DNA from: Cyanobacteria bacterium QS_8_64_29
Lineage (GTDB): Bacteria; Cyanobacteriota; Cyanobacteriia; Cyanobacteriales; Rubidibacteraceae
NCBI GenBank assembly: GCA_003022125.1
Contig: PXQH01000005.1
Span: 13,912-47,994 of the forward strand
Direction of reading: 5' to 3'
DNA length: 34,083 nucleotides
Shown one piece after another: positions 1 through 8,266 of this stretch (its first letter is position 1; each line of letters opens with the position of its first letter). The position numbers and the translations under genes were made by a program. The notes below the pieces were generated by a model. That model ran no database searches. It worked only from the letters and a program-made list of their open reading frames with translations, and was not told the origin of the DNA.

Positions 1-395
1 GCGGCATGCAAGCCAACGGCAGCTTGATGCTGCTGCTGGCTTACCTGCTGCGCACCGACATTGACTGGCGCTACGCCACAATCTATCTCAAGCTCGTCGT
101 CGGCAGCGATGCTGCCGCCCAGGCAGCCCAGACCAACCTGGAGCGCCTGATCGCCAAGCTGCGCGTTAGCGCCGTGTCTCAGGTGTTGGTTGCCAACGAA
201 CGGCCGTTTGAGGCCATCCTGACCGAATCCTCGAGCAGCGCCGATTTGGTGTTTTTGGGCATGGCAGCGCCCGATGGCCATTTCGCGCAATACTACGAAC
301 AGCTGCAGGCCAAAACGGCCGGGTTGCCAATGACGTTGTTCGTCCTGGCAGCCCCCGGATTTGCCTTCTCGCAAGTGCTGGCCGACGAGCGCTAG
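1..395 (+). CDS. SLC12-type Na-K-Cl cotransporter/amino acid permease-like protein, C-terminal part (5' end outside window)
   Basis: The reading frame is already open at the left edge, so only the last ~131 residues are visible. The fragment has a cytosolic alpha/beta look, with a stretch reading KLVVGSDAAAQAAQTNLERL, then VLVANERPFEAILTES and ADLVFLGMA. From memory this matches the soluble C-terminal regulatory domain of cyanobacterial SLC12/cation-chloride cotransporter homologues, which carry ~12 membrane helices upstream. None of those helices is in view, so the transport assignment rests on the tail alone. The ATG at 6 is most likely an internal methionine. The stop is followed after 19 bases by ppsA on the same strand, so the two may be cotranscribed. 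Confidence 0.6.
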   Translation, partial: GMQANGSLMLLLAYLLRTDIDWRYATIYLKLVVGSDAAAQAAQTNLERLIAKLRVSAVSQVLVANERPFEAILTESSSSADLVFLGMAAPDGHFAQYYEQLQAKTAGLPMTLFVLAAPGFAFSQVLADER

Positions 396-414
396 CCGCG
401 TTTTGGAGCCCACC

Positions 415-2811
415 ATGCCCGAGCAGTCCCCCTTTATCCTGTGGCTGGCCCAGCTCGGCAAGCCGGACCTCGCCCGCGTGGGGGGCAAAAACGCCTCGCT
501 GGGCGAGCTGCTGCAGCAGCTTGGGGCCAGCGGCGTGCGCGTCCCCGAAGGGTTTGCTACCACGGCTGAGGCCTACCGGCACTGGATGGCCCAGGCCGGA
601 TTGGCGCAGCCGCTGCGCCGGTTGCTGGCCGATCTGGATGCCAACGATGTCGACGAGCTGCGCGCGCGCGGGCGCCAGGCGAGAGCGCTGATTCTGGACT
701 CGCCGCTACTGCCCGAGCTGCGGCGCGTGATCGCGGCGGCTTACCGGCAGCTTTGCGAGCGCTACGGCGAGGATACCGATGTGGCCGTGCGCTCCAGTGC
801 CACTGCCGAAGACTTGCCCGAAGCCAGCTTTGCCGGCCAGCAGGAGACGTTTCTCAACGTGCGGGGCGAGCGAGCGGTGCTGGAAGCCTGCCACAAGTGC
901 TTTGCCTCGCTGTTTAGCGATCGCGCCATTTCCTACCGCCAGCAGGGCGGCTTCGACCAGCTCGATGTGGCGCTGTCGGTGGGCGTGCAGAAAATGGTGC
1001 GCGCCGATGGGGCCAGCTCGGGGGTGATGTTCTCCATCGACACCGAGACCGGTTTTCCCGACGCTGTGCTGATTACGGCTGCCTATGGGTTGGGCGAGAC
1101 CGTGGTGCAAGGGGCCGTCAATCCCGACGAGTACCTGGTTTTTAAGCCCACCCTGGAGCGGGGCTACCAACCCATTCTGGACAAGCGCCTGGGCCAAAAA
1201 GCGCTCAAGCTAGTCTACGACGCGGGCGGCTCCCAAACCACGCGCCAAGTGCGCGTTCCCGATGCCGAGCGCGAGCGCTTTTGCTTGGGCGATGGCGAAA
1301 TCTTGCAGTTGGCCCGCTGGGCGGTTGCCATCGAGCGCCACTACGGCACGCCCATGGATATCGAATGGGCCCAAGATGCCCGGACGGGAGAGCTGTTCGT
1401 CGTTCAGGCCCGCCCCGAGACCGTGCAGTCGCAGCGCGATCCCAATGCCCTCACTGCTTACCGGTTGCAGGCTGATGGGGAGGTCCTGGCCAGCGGCCGC
1501 AGCATCGGCTCGGCCATCGGCCAGGGTCGCGCCCGCGTGATGCGCGATCCGGGCAAGATTCACCTGTTCCAGCCGGGCGAGGTGCTGGTTGCCGAAGGCA
1601 CCGACCCGGATTGGGAGCCCATCATGAAGCAGGCCAGCGCCATCGTCACTGATCGCGGCGGGCGAACTTGCCATGCCGCCATCGTGGCCCGGGAACGCGG
1701 CATTCCGGCCATTGTGGGCACTGGCAATGGCACCCAGGCCATTGCCAGCGAGCGCGAGGTGACGGTCTCCTGCGCCGAGGGCGAAGCGGGCAAAGTCTAT
1801 GCCGGGCGCATCCCCTACGAGGTGGAGCGCATGCCGCTGGACGAGCTGCCGCAGCTGCGCACCGAGCTCATGATGAACGTGGCCAATCCGGACCGGGCCT
1901 TTTCGCTGGCAGCGCTGCCTTGCGATGGCATTGGCCTGGCGCGCCTGGAGTTCATCATTGCCAACCACATCCAGGCGCATCCGCTGGCGCTGCTGCATTT
2001 TGACGCGCTGACCGACCGCGACGCCAAGGCCGAGATCGCGCGGCTCACCCAGCACTACGACGACAAGCCCCAGTTTTTTGTCGATGGGCTGGCGCGCGGC
2101 ATTGCCACCATTGCCGCGTCAGTTTATCCCCAACCGGCCATCGTGCGGCTCTCGGATTTCAAAACCAACGAGTACGCCCACCTGCTGGGCGGCTCCCAAT
2201 TCGAGCCCCACGAGGCCAACCCCATGCTGGGCTGGCGCGGGGCCGCACGCTACTGCGATCCGCAATACCGGGAAGCCTTTGCCCTGGAGTGCCGTGCCCT
2301 CAAGCAGGTCCGCGAGGAAATGGGCCTGACTAACGTCATTCCCATGGTGCCGTTTTGCCGCACCCCCGAAGAAGGCGAGCGCGTTCTGGCCGAGATGGCC
2401 GCCAACGGCCTGCAGCAAGGGGAGAACGGCCTGCAAGTCTATGTCATGGTGGAGCTGCCCAATAACGTCCTCATGGCCGCCGAGTTCGGCCGGATCTTTG
2501 ACGGTTTCTCCATCGGTTCCAACGACCTAACCCAGCTCGTGCTGGGCCTCGATCGCGACTCGGCCCTGGTGGCCTCGCTGTTTGACGAGCGCAGCGAAGG
2601 GGTCAAGCACCTGGTGCGCATGGCCATCGAGGGGGCCAAAGCCCGGGGCTGCAAGATCGGGCTCTGCGGCCAGGCCCCCAGCGACTACCCCGAGTTCGCC
2701 CGCTTTTTGGTCGAGGCCGGGATCGATTCCATTAGCCTCAACCCGGATTCGCTGCCGCAAGCGCGCCTGACGGTTGCCGAGGCGGAGCGCGAGGCGCAGG
2801 TGATCGGCTAG
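415..2811 (+). CDS. ppsA: Phosphoenolpyruvate synthase (pyruvate, water dikinase)
   Basis: This enzyme makes phosphoenolpyruvate, AMP and phosphate from pyruvate, ATP and water in the cytosol, the gluconeogenic direction. The 798-residue protein has the usual order. An N-terminal ATP-grasp domain begins with VGGKNASLGEL and contains DVAVRSSATAEDLPEASFAGQQ. A swivelling phosphohistidine domain carries GGRTCHAAIVARE with the catalytic His420. A C-terminal PEP-utilising TIM barrel ends in GLCGQAPSDYPE with the catalytic Cys751. Length matches the family (about 790-820). I chose the ATG at 415 rather than the in-frame ATG at 361: it has GGAG at 405-408 with a 6-base spacer, and the 361 start would overlap the upstream gene. 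Its stop codon interlocks with that of the convergent pseudouridine synthase gene. Confidence 0.96.
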   Translation: MPEQSPFILWLAQLGKPDLARVGGKNASLGELLQQLGASGVRVPEGFATTAEAYRHWMAQAGLAQPLRRLLADLDANDVDELRARGRQARALILDSPLLPELRRVIAAAYRQLCERYGEDTDVAVRSSATAEDLPEASFAGQQETFLNVRGERAVLEACHKCFASLFSDRAISYRQQGGFDQLDVALSVGVQKMVRADGASSGVMFSIDTETGFPDAVLITAAYGLGETVVQGAVNPDEYLVFKPTLERGYQPILDKRLGQKALKLVYDAGGSQTTRQVRVPDAERERFCLGDGEILQLARWAVAIERHYGTPMDIEWAQDARTGELFVVQARPETVQSQRDPNALTAYRLQADGEVLASGRSIGSAIGQGRARVMRDPGKIHLFQPGEVLVAEGTDPDWEPIMKQASAIVTDRGGRTCHAAIVARERGIPAIVGTGNGTQAIASEREVTVSCAEGEAGKVYAGRIPYEVERMPLDELPQLRTELMMNVANPDRAFSLAALPCDGIGLARLEFIIANHIQAHPLALLHFDALTDRDAKAEIARLTQHYDDKPQFFVDGLARGIATIAASVYPQPAIVRLSDFKTNEYAHLLGGSQFEPHEANPMLGWRGAARYCDPQYREAFALECRALKQVREEMGLTNVIPMVPFCRTPEEGERVLAEMAANGLQQGENGLQVYVMVELPNNVLMAAEFGRIFDGFSIGSNDLTQLVLGLDRDSALVASLFDERSEGVKHLVRMAIEGAKARGCKIGLCGQAPSDYPEFARFLVEAGIDSISLNPDSLPQARLTVAEAEREAQVIG

Positions 2812-3758
2812 CGCGCCCGGGCAGTGTCTTCCGCTCGCAGTGGCGCGAGCCAGCGCTCGAAGGGTTCGGGGGGCGGCGCGGTCACGGTCTGCCAGGCATC
2901 GCGATCGCGCTGGGGCCAGGCGATCTGGCGCGCGTGGAACATCAGCTGCGGGGCGGCTACGGCCGGGTCGCCGTATTTGCGATCGCCGATGACTGGGGTC
3001 CCCGCGTGCGCCAAGTGAACCCGCAACTGATGGGTGCGGCCGGTGGTGGGCTGAAGCTCTACCCAAGCGCGCCCCTGGGGCGTAGCGCTCAACACGCGGT
3101 AGTGCGTCACCGCTGCATCGCCGTCTCGCGGCGCGACCTGCATTTTGCCCGCCGGGCCTTTGGCCAGCGGTGCTCGAATGGTCCCGCGGCGCGGCTCGGG
3201 CGTGGGATAGACCAGCGCCCAATAGGTCTTGGCCACGCGACGCTGTTGGAAAGCACGGATCAACCAATCCGCCATGCCGGCAGTGCGGGCGAGCAGCAAT
3301 ACCCCCGAGGTGGCTTTGTCCAAGCGGTGGACCAACCGCGGCGGCTTGGGATCGCTGCCTTGCAAGGCCGGTAGTTGGGCTGCTAGATGGCGATCAAGGG
3401 TCTTGCCGCCTTGAACGGCCAAGCCGGCCGGCTTGTTGAGCGCTAGCAGCTCGACCTCGCGGTGGAGGATGGCCGCGTGCAGGGCTTGGGGGTCGCCGCT
3501 TTGCTGCGCTTGCTCGGCCGGCCAGTACTGCTCTTGCAGCAGCGCTGGAACGGCGACCGTATCGCCGGCTGCCACGCGGGTTTGCGGGGAGGCGCGGCGC
3601 TCGCCAACCCGAATTTGGCCCTTGCGCAATAGCTTGAGCAGGCGGCTGCGCGGAACGGCCGGAAAGTGCTGGCACAGCCACCGGTCGAGGCGCTGTCGCT
3701 TGCCAGTAACGGCAATGCGGTGCTGGGACGTTGGGGTCTCGCTTTCGCTTGGGGACAT
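2808..3758 (-). CDS. RluA-family 23S rRNA pseudouridine synthase
   Basis: This enzyme converts specific uridines of 23S rRNA (or tRNA) to pseudouridine. The 316-residue protein has an N-terminal S4 RNA-binding domain (about residues 22-70, with RLDRWLCQHFPAVPRSRLLKLL) and the RluA catalytic domain. The signature HRLDKATSG holds the catalytic Asp147, and RTHQLRVHLAHAGTPVIGD follows near the C terminus. An S4 domain plus RluA fold fits the RluC/RluD subgroup, but I cannot fix the target uridine. The gene starts 9 bases after the TIGR02588-like gene and is probably the third gene of that operon. Its TAG stop overlaps the ppsA stop at 2808-2811. Confidence 0.92.
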   Translation of the reverse strand: MSPSESETPTSQHRIAVTGKRQRLDRWLCQHFPAVPRSRLLKLLRKGQIRVGERRASPQTRVAAGDTVAVPALLQEQYWPAEQAQQSGDPQALHAAILHREVELLALNKPAGLAVQGGKTLDRHLAAQLPALQGSDPKPPRLVHRLDKATSGVLLLARTAGMADWLIRAFQQRRVAKTYWALVYPTPEPRRGTIRAPLAKGPAGKMQVAPRDGDAAVTHYRVLSATPQGRAWVELQPTTGRTHQLRVHLAHAGTPVIGDRKYGDPAVAAPQLMFHARQIAWPQRDRDAWQTVTAPPPEPFERWLAPLRAEDTARAR

Positions 3759-3767
3759 GCGCCTTCC

Positions 3768-4214
3768 CTACTCGCGGCGATCCGCCCCCTCAAACTGCCG
3801 GGCGGCATTGCTGTAGGGCAGCTTGTAGCCTGCCACGCGCAAGGTCAGATTGCCCTGCTCGGGGTCGCGATTGAAGATGAATACGCCCTGCTTGCGCTCG
3901 CCCCCGGCCAAAAAATCGACTTCCTGCTCGCCTTGCTCGCTGGCTTCGCCGGGCAGCTGCAGCTCGGCAACCACTTGGACGGCAGTGGCAACGCTCCCGC
4001 CCAGGTTGGCAACCGTAAAGGGCTGGTAGTAAACCTCCCGCACGGGCACGCTGGCGTGGGGAGTCGCTTGCAGGATGGGTGGTTGCCGCTCCGCAACGAC
4101 CCAGTCGTAGATCACCAGCGCAATTAACCCTGCCACAAGCAGGCTCGATACAGCCAGGGTCACCCACTCGGCGGCCGTCCGCCGGTCCGTTTGCTGGGGC
4201 TCGGTCGGGGTCAT
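3768..4214 (-). CDS. TIGR02588-like single-pass membrane protein of unknown function
   Basis: This 148-residue protein has one N-terminal membrane helix (about residues 17-39, WVTLAVSSLLVAGLIALVIY) followed by a beta-rich extracytoplasmic domain. Sequences such as REVYYQPFTVANLGGSVATA and GVFIFNRDP resemble the uncharacterised family TIGR02588, as I remember it. No catalytic motif is visible. I chose the ATG at 4214 because it overlaps the upstream TGA as ATGA (4211-4214), a usual sign of translational coupling to the TIGR02587 gene. A longer in-frame start at 4292 would lie wholly inside that gene. The coupling suggests the two membrane proteins work together; the function is unknown. Confidence 0.8.
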   Translation of the reverse strand: MTPTEPQQTDRRTAAEWVTLAVSSLLVAGLIALVIYDWVVAERQPPILQATPHASVPVREVYYQPFTVANLGGSVATAVQVVAELQLPGEASEQGEQEVDFLAGGERKQGVFIFNRDPEQGNLTLRVAGYKLPYSNAARQFEGADRRE

Positions 4215-5098
4215 ATGGCCAGACGACCGGCAGCCCCGCCAACGGCCGCCGGCAACCCTAACAGTAGCGTTTCGCTCAGCCACTCCTGCCACGGATCGGC
4301 CCAGCTCAGCTGCTGGAAAAAGCCCAACATCAGGGCCGAGACGAGCAGGCAGGCCACGTAGCCCACCAGCGTCTCGCTAGCCGCCTGGCGCCAGCCGCCG
4401 TCGCGATCGCCCCAGCCCGAGGCAAACACGATGCCGTAGGACACCAGCAGCGAGGCCGCCACGACCGCCAGCAGCTGCAGCGGCGGCAAGGAGGTGGCCA
4501 GCAGCGGCACCTCCTCGGTGGGAGCAATGTTGAAGCCCACGATTAGGGCGCCGATCAGGGTGGCATCGAGCCGGGCCAGCACCGTGCCCCAGCTGGGGCG
4601 TGCCGTCCGGTTCGCTCGGGTTTGGCGCCGGGGCATGCGATCGCGTCGCCCCAGAAACGTCGAGCGCGCCAGGGCAACCCCAATGGCAAACGGGATGACT
4701 TCAAAGATGAGCTTGCCCAGGGCTTCGGTCAGCGGCGTTGCCAGCGTGATGCGCCCCAGCAACCCCAGCGCCAGCCCCGAGCACGCCATGCCGATAGCCA
4801 GGGCCTCGATGCTCTCCAGCAGGGCATCCAGCGAGCGGATGTCGCTGCGGCCGCGAAAGCCTTCACTCTGGTTGAGCAAAAAGATAACGGCCAACGCAAC
4901 TGCCAGCGCAGCCAGCATCCAGCTCGGTCGGACCGCCGAGCCGATCCACCACACCTCAACGGTATACAGCAGCGGGATGCCGAACAAAAAAACGCCTGAG
5001 ATGCCTTGCAAGAGGTTGCCAAGCTCGCGCCCCCAACCGCGATCGGCTTGCGTGCTGCTGGGGGAATTGGCTTGCGTTTGCGCGTTGCGCACGGCCAA
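4211..5098 (-). CDS. TIGR02587-like polytopic integral membrane protein of unknown function
   Basis: This is a polytopic membrane protein of about 295 residues. I see six to eight hydrophobic segments, including LQGISGVFLFGIPLLYTVEV, WMLAALAVALAVIFLL and LLAVVAASLLVSYGIVFASG. It resembles the uncharacterised family TIGR02587, which is commonly paired with TIGR02588, and here the two overlap by 4 bases. A basic, low-complexity loop (about residues 150-165) separates the N- and C-terminal helix groups. The first codon is TTG at 5098; GTG at 5092 is a close alternative, and neither has a good Shine-Dalgarno sequence. It is the first gene of a likely three-gene operon ending with the pseudouridine synthase. 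Function unknown. Confidence 0.78.
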   Translation of the reverse strand: MAVRNAQTQANSPSSTQADRGWGRELGNLLQGISGVFLFGIPLLYTVEVWWIGSAVRPSWMLAALAVALAVIFLLNQSEGFRGRSDIRSLDALLESIEALAIGMACSGLALGLLGRITLATPLTEALGKLIFEVIPFAIGVALARSTFLGRRDRMPRRQTRANRTARPSWGTVLARLDATLIGALIVGFNIAPTEEVPLLATSLPPLQLLAVVAASLLVSYGIVFASGWGDRDGGWRQAASETLVGYVACLLVSALMLGFFQQLSWADPWQEWLSETLLLGLPAAVGGAAGRLAI

Positions 5099-5183
5099 AT
5101 CGGAGGACTAGACTGGATTCATTTTAAGGGGGCAGTCGGGAGCTGCCGGTGGGCTCGCTCGAGGTGGCTTTCCGCTCGCTTGG

Positions 5184-5189
5184 TAAGAT
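5184..5189 (+). promoter_or_regulatory. Possible -10 element for accC
   Basis: TAAGAT lies in the 156-base gap between the divergent TIGR02587 gene and accC, about 65 bases before the accC ATG. No convincing -35 hexamer is seen at 16-18 bases. The same hexamer precedes the tRNA-Thr gene and the M48 protease gene. Confidence 0.3.
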
Positions 5190-5254
5190 AAGGGGTCGCA
5201 AATGCCATCCCCGCCTCAATCCGCGCCTAAGAGGGCGAGCCGCACCTGCCCGCA

Positions 5255-6601
5255 ATGCCGTTTTCCAAAGTTCTCATTGCCAACCGGGGCGAAATCGCGC
5301 TGCGCATCCTGCACAGTTGCGAAGAGATGGGGCTAGAGACCGTTGCCGCGCACTCCAGCGCTGATCGGAACGCTCTGCCCGTCCAACTGGCCGATGAAAG
5401 CGTCTGCATTGGTCCGCCGCCCAGCGACAAAAGCTATTTGAATGCCCCCAGTTTGATGGCGGCGGCTCTCACTCACAATGCCACAGCCGTGCATCCTGGC
5501 TACGGTTTTCTATCGGAGAACGCCCGTTTTGCCGAAATTTGCGCCGACCACCGCATCACCTTTATTGGTCCCTCGCCGGAAGCCATCCAGGCCATGGGGG
5601 ATAAATCCACAGCCAAAGACACGATGGTGCGGGCCGGCGTTCCCACCGTTCCGGGTAGCGAAGGGCTGCTGGCCGACGAGGCCCAGGCGCGGTCCCTAGC
5701 CAGCGAAATCGGCTATCCGGTCGTGCTCAAAGCAACGGCCGGCGGAGGCGGCCGCGGCATGCGTGTCGTGCGCCAGGAATCTGAGCTCGCCGCGGCGTTC
5801 CAATCGGCGCAGGGCGAATCGGAAGCGGCTTTTGGCAACGCTGGCCTCTATCTGGAGAAGTTGCTCGAGCGGCCCCGCCACATCGAAATTCAGATCGTGG
5901 CCGATCGGCATGGCAACGCCATCCACCTAGGCGAGCGGGATTGCTCCATCCAGCGGCGGCACCAAAAACTGCTCGAGGAGGCCCCCAGTCCGTTTGTGAC
6001 CCATGCGCTGCGCGAACAAATGGGGACGGCTGCCGTACGCGCCGCCCAGTCCATTGCGTACGTGGGGGCTGGGACAGTCGAGTTTCTAGTGGATGGGGAT
6101 GGCAACTTTTACTTTATCGAGATGAATACCCGCATCCAGGTGGAACATCCGGTCACCGAGGCCATTGCCGGCATCGATCTGGTGGCCGAGCAAATCCGCT
6201 TGGCCCAGGGCGAGAAGCTGCAGCTCAGCCAGGACCAAGTGGTCCTGCAAGGACACGCCATTGAATGCCGCCTCAATGCCGAGGATCCCGAACGGGATTT
6301 TCGGCCGCACCCCGGTCATATCAGCGGTTACCTCCCCCCAGGCGGGCCGGGAGTGCGCATGGACTCGCACATTTATACGGGCTACGACATCCCGCCCTAC
6401 TACGACTCGCTGCTGGGCAAGCTGATCGTTTGGGGCCCTAACCGGGAAGCCGCCATCCGCCGCATGCAGCGCGCGCTCAGGCAGTGCGCCATTACCGGCG
6501 TCCCCACCACCATCGGCGTTCACCAACAGATTCTAGAGACGCCCACGTTTGCCCATGGTGAAGCGTGCACCGATTTCATCGAGCGGCACTTGGGTGGCTA
6601 G
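5255..6601 (+). CDS. accC: Acetyl-CoA carboxylase, biotin carboxylase subunit
   Basis: AccC carboxylates the biotin of the carrier protein AccB using ATP and bicarbonate, the first half of the acetyl-CoA carboxylase reaction that commits carbon to fatty acids. The 448-residue protein is full length. The N-terminal fold starts [16 protein letters not shown]. The ATP-grasp glycine-rich loop [10 protein letters not shown] is at about residues 163-172, [11 protein letters not shown] contains Lys238, and [14 protein letters not shown] carries the metal ligand Glu289 and the catalytic Arg293. There is no biotinyl domain, so it is the separate-subunit type usual in cyanobacteria. The ATG at 5255 gives the family N terminus, although no strong Shine-Dalgarno precedes it. 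birA, which attaches the biotin cofactor, is at 17.2 kb in this window. The TAG stop interlocks with that of the convergent YggT gene. Confidence 0.97.
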   Translation: MPFSKVLIANRGEIALRILHSCEEMGLETVAAHSSADRNALPVQLADESVCIGPPPSDKSYLNAPSLMAAALTHNATAVHPGYGFLSENARFAEICADHRITFIGPSPEAIQAMGDKSTAKDTMVRAGVPTVPGSEGLLADEAQARSLASEIGYPVVLKATAGGGGRGMRVVRQESELAAAFQSAQGESEAAFGNAGLYLEKLLERPRHIEIQIVADRHGNAIHLGERDCSIQRRHQKLLEEAPSPFVTHALREQMGTAAVRAAQSIAYVGAGTVEFLVDGDGNFYFIEMNTRIQVEHPVTEAIAGIDLVAEQIRLAQGEKLQLSQDQVVLQGHAIECRLNAEDPERDFRPHPGHISGYLPPGGPGVRMDSHIYTGYDIPPYYDSLLGKLIVWGPNREAAIRRMQRALRQCAITGVPTTIGVHQQILETPTFAHGEACTDFIERHLGG

Positions 6602-6891
6602 CCGCTAGCGAGCAACAGGCGAAGCACCCCCTGCTGGCCCAGCAGCAGCTCCCGCAGCAACGTAATAGCTCCCACCCAGATAATGGGAGTAATATCGACG
6701 CCACCCAGCGGCGGAACGAGCCGGCGCGTGGGGGCTAAAAAAGGCTCGGTAGGCCAAGCGACCAGGTTGTAAGGAAAGCGGTTGAGATCGAGCTGCGGGT
6801 ACCACGTCAAAACGATCCGCACGACGAATAAAAACGCTGCTCCCCCCAAAGCGAGGTTGAGTAACAGGACGGCGAGGGCTGCCAGATCCAT
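6598..6891 (-). CDS. YggT family (Ycf19-like) membrane protein
   Basis: This 97-residue protein has two hydrophobic stretches (about residues 6-28 and 68-95) flanking a central segment. The centre contains the family signatures [22 protein letters not shown] and [24 protein letters not shown]. YggT/Ycf19 proteins are small membrane proteins of bacteria and plastids; plastid and cyanobacterial members have been linked to thylakoid and nucleoid organisation and to assembly of photosynthetic complexes. The role here is inferred from family only. The gene is convergent with accC, sharing CTAG at 6598-6601, and divergent from psbX. Confidence 0.88.
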   Translation of the reverse strand: MDLAALAVLLLNLALGGAAFLFVVRIVLTWYPQLDLNRFPYNLVAWPTEPFLAPTRRLVPPLGGVDITPIIWVGAITLLRELLLGQQGVLRLLLASG

Positions 6892-6980
6892 ACTGAGGGG
6901 TTGCGATGAACCAATTGCTTGTCGTGCTATGGCTGCATTCTAGCGGCAGCAGCCAGGCTGGTGCGCCCGATTGGGTGCGT

Positions 6981-7011
6981 TTGGCCTAGGCTGGCGGCAA
7001 GCTTTTAGAAT
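6981..7011 (+). promoter_or_regulatory. Possible psbX promoter
   Basis: TAGAAT at 7006-7011 is a good -10 candidate 31 bases upstream of the psbX ATG. TTGGCC at 6981-6986 could be the -35, but the 19-base spacer is longer than ideal. Inferred from sequence only. Confidence 0.35.
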
Positions 7012-7042
7012 TAGAAGGGTAGCGAGTTTAAGGGCAAGCGCC

Positions 7043-7162
7043 ATGACACCGTCTCTGATGAACTTTTTCTATAGCTTGATTGCCGGTGTGGTCGTTGTCG
7101 TCGTTCCCATTACAGTCGCGCTGATCTGGATCAGCCAGAAAGACAAGATCGAGCGCTCCTAA
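7043..7162 (+). CDS. psbX: Photosystem II reaction centre protein PsbX
   Basis: PsbX is a single-helix subunit of photosystem II that sits near cytochrome b559 and influences QB-site function. The 39-residue product is exactly the family size. It begins [12 protein letters not shown], has a hydrophobic helix with a run of valines (about residues 11-30), and ends with the diagnostic [10 protein letters not shown]. An upstream in-frame ATG at 6971 would add 24 basic residues not found in PsbX, so I reject it. It lies divergent from the YggT gene, and ycf66 follows on the same strand, an order seen in other cyanobacteria. Confidence 0.95.
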   Translation: MTPSLMNFFYSLIAGVVVVVVPITVALIWISQKDKIERS

Positions 7163-7171
7163 GTTGAGACC

Positions 7172-7312
7172 ATGGGTTGGCTGCACGCTTGGGCAAGCGA
7201 GCGGCCCAATGTCAGTACGCAGTCGCTCAACGGCATTCGCCCGGTTGGCACCGGGGAACTATACTGGAACTGCTTGGCCGAATGGGGTTGGCAGCCACCA
7301 CCGGCACGCTAA
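7172..7312 (+). CDS. Possible 46-residue small protein between psbX and ycf66
   Basis: An ATG-initiated frame of 46 codons starts 9 bases after the psbX stop and ends 27 bases before ycf66. The product is tryptophan-rich (five Trp) with one Cys, beginning MGWLHAWASERPN and ending EWGWQPPPAR. I do not recognise a family. There is no clear Shine-Dalgarno before the ATG. It could be chance: a frame of this length is not rare in GC-rich DNA. Its position fills nearly the whole gap, which makes it worth a conservation test. Confidence 0.25.
   Translation: MGWLHAWASERPNVSTQSLNGIRPVGTGELYWNCLAEWGWQPPPAR
7260..7265 (+). promoter_or_regulatory. Possible -10 element for ycf66
   Basis: TATACT lies 74 bases upstream of the ycf66 ATG. 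No good -35 at standard spacing is visible. It also lies inside the possible small frame at 7172-7312, so at most one of the two readings need be true. Confidence 0.25.
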
Positions 7313-7339
7313 CGGAGCGGGAGGAGCTGAGAAAGCGCA

Positions 7340-8239
7340 ATGGTCGATCTGGGGCTAAATTCAGCCGTTTTTCTAGGGCAAGTTAACACTGCCATCAACT
7401 CAGCCGGCATCTTGGGTATTGGGTTGGTGGTTGCCGGAGCGGGCCTCTACTTTTTGCGCTCGGTCCGCCCGACGCTATCGCGCGATCAAGACATTGTCTT
7501 TGCGGCCATCAGCCTGCTCTGCGGTCTCATTTTGATCTTTCAAGGCTGGCGGCTCGATCCCATCCTGCAATTCGGGCAGTTTTTGCTAACGGGGGTTGCG
7601 GTCGCCTTTGGCGTTGAGACCATCCGCCTGCGCAGCGCTACGACCGAGCAAGCCCGGCGCAATACCCCAATTGTGGATGACGACCGGCCGACCAGCCGCG
7701 TCTATCGCGCTGAGCTGGATGACGAGGAAGAGGAACTCGAGCCCCCAGAAGCTGACGACCCCGAGCCAATCGACCGCCGCTTGCGCGGCACGCGGGAGCC
7801 CCGCGAGCCCCGTTCCTCGGCGGCGCGACGCCAGCACGAGGCGCCCGAGTCCCGCTCGCCCCGTCCGCGGCGCGAGGCCAATCGCCGCCCAACGTCCTCC
7901 GAGCGCTCCCCCAAAGCATCCTCGCGCGCCAGTAGTCCGGCTGGTGGCAAGCGTGATAGGGAAGCCTTCGAGCGCGAACCGCGGACGGCAGCCCCCGACG
8001 AACGCGAACGCCCGCGGCGCAGCGAGCGCCTGTCCCGCTCGCAATCGCCAGCCGCTCGCCCCACGCCCCGCCCAACCGGCCGCGGAACTGCCTCCACCAG
8101 TAGCAAGCGAGCGGCTAGACCGGCGTCGCCCAGCCGCCGCTCGGCTCGGGAAGATTACGTCGACTACCGCCCAGTTGACAGTTCCGATGGGGACGATAGC
8201 CGCGATAGCGGCCTGGATTTAGGACCATCGGAATACTGA
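7340..8239 (+). CDS. ycf66: Ycf66 family membrane protein with long disordered tail
   Basis: The first ~110 residues form the conserved Ycf66 region. It has three hydrophobic segments (about residues 20-42, 52-70 and 76-92), with YFLRSVRPTLSRDQDIVFAA between the first two. Ycf66 is found in cyanobacteria and some plastids and has no settled function. From about residue 125 onward the protein turns into a low-complexity tail: first acidic (a DDEEEEL stretch), then ~150 residues rich in Arg, Ser, Pro and Ala, ending with an acidic SSDGDDSRD stretch. A GGAGGAG at 7320-7326 is the nearest Shine-Dalgarno-like sequence, rather far from the ATG. The stop lies 27 bases from that of the convergent Hlip gene. 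Confidence 0.85.
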   Translation: MVDLGLNSAVFLGQVNTAINSAGILGIGLVVAGAGLYFLRSVRPTLSRDQDIVFAAISLLCGLILIFQGWRLDPILQFGQFLLTGVAVAFGVETIRLRSATTEQARRNTPIVDDDRPTSRVYRAELDDEEEELEPPEADDPEPIDRRLRGTREPREPRSSAARRQHEAPESRSPRPRREANRRPTSSERSPKASSRASSPAGGKRDREAFEREPRTAAPDERERPRRSERLSRSQSPAARPTPRPTGRGTASTSSKRAARPASPSRRSAREDYVDYRPVDSSDGDDSRDSGLDLGPSEY

Positions 8240-8266
8240 GTAGAGCGAGCTGGCAAGTGGGGTGCG

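Noticed and set aside
1210-2055. Long minus-strand open frame inside ppsA
   Set aside because: It is a shadow frame produced by GC-rich codon structure of ppsA, with no recognisable motif.
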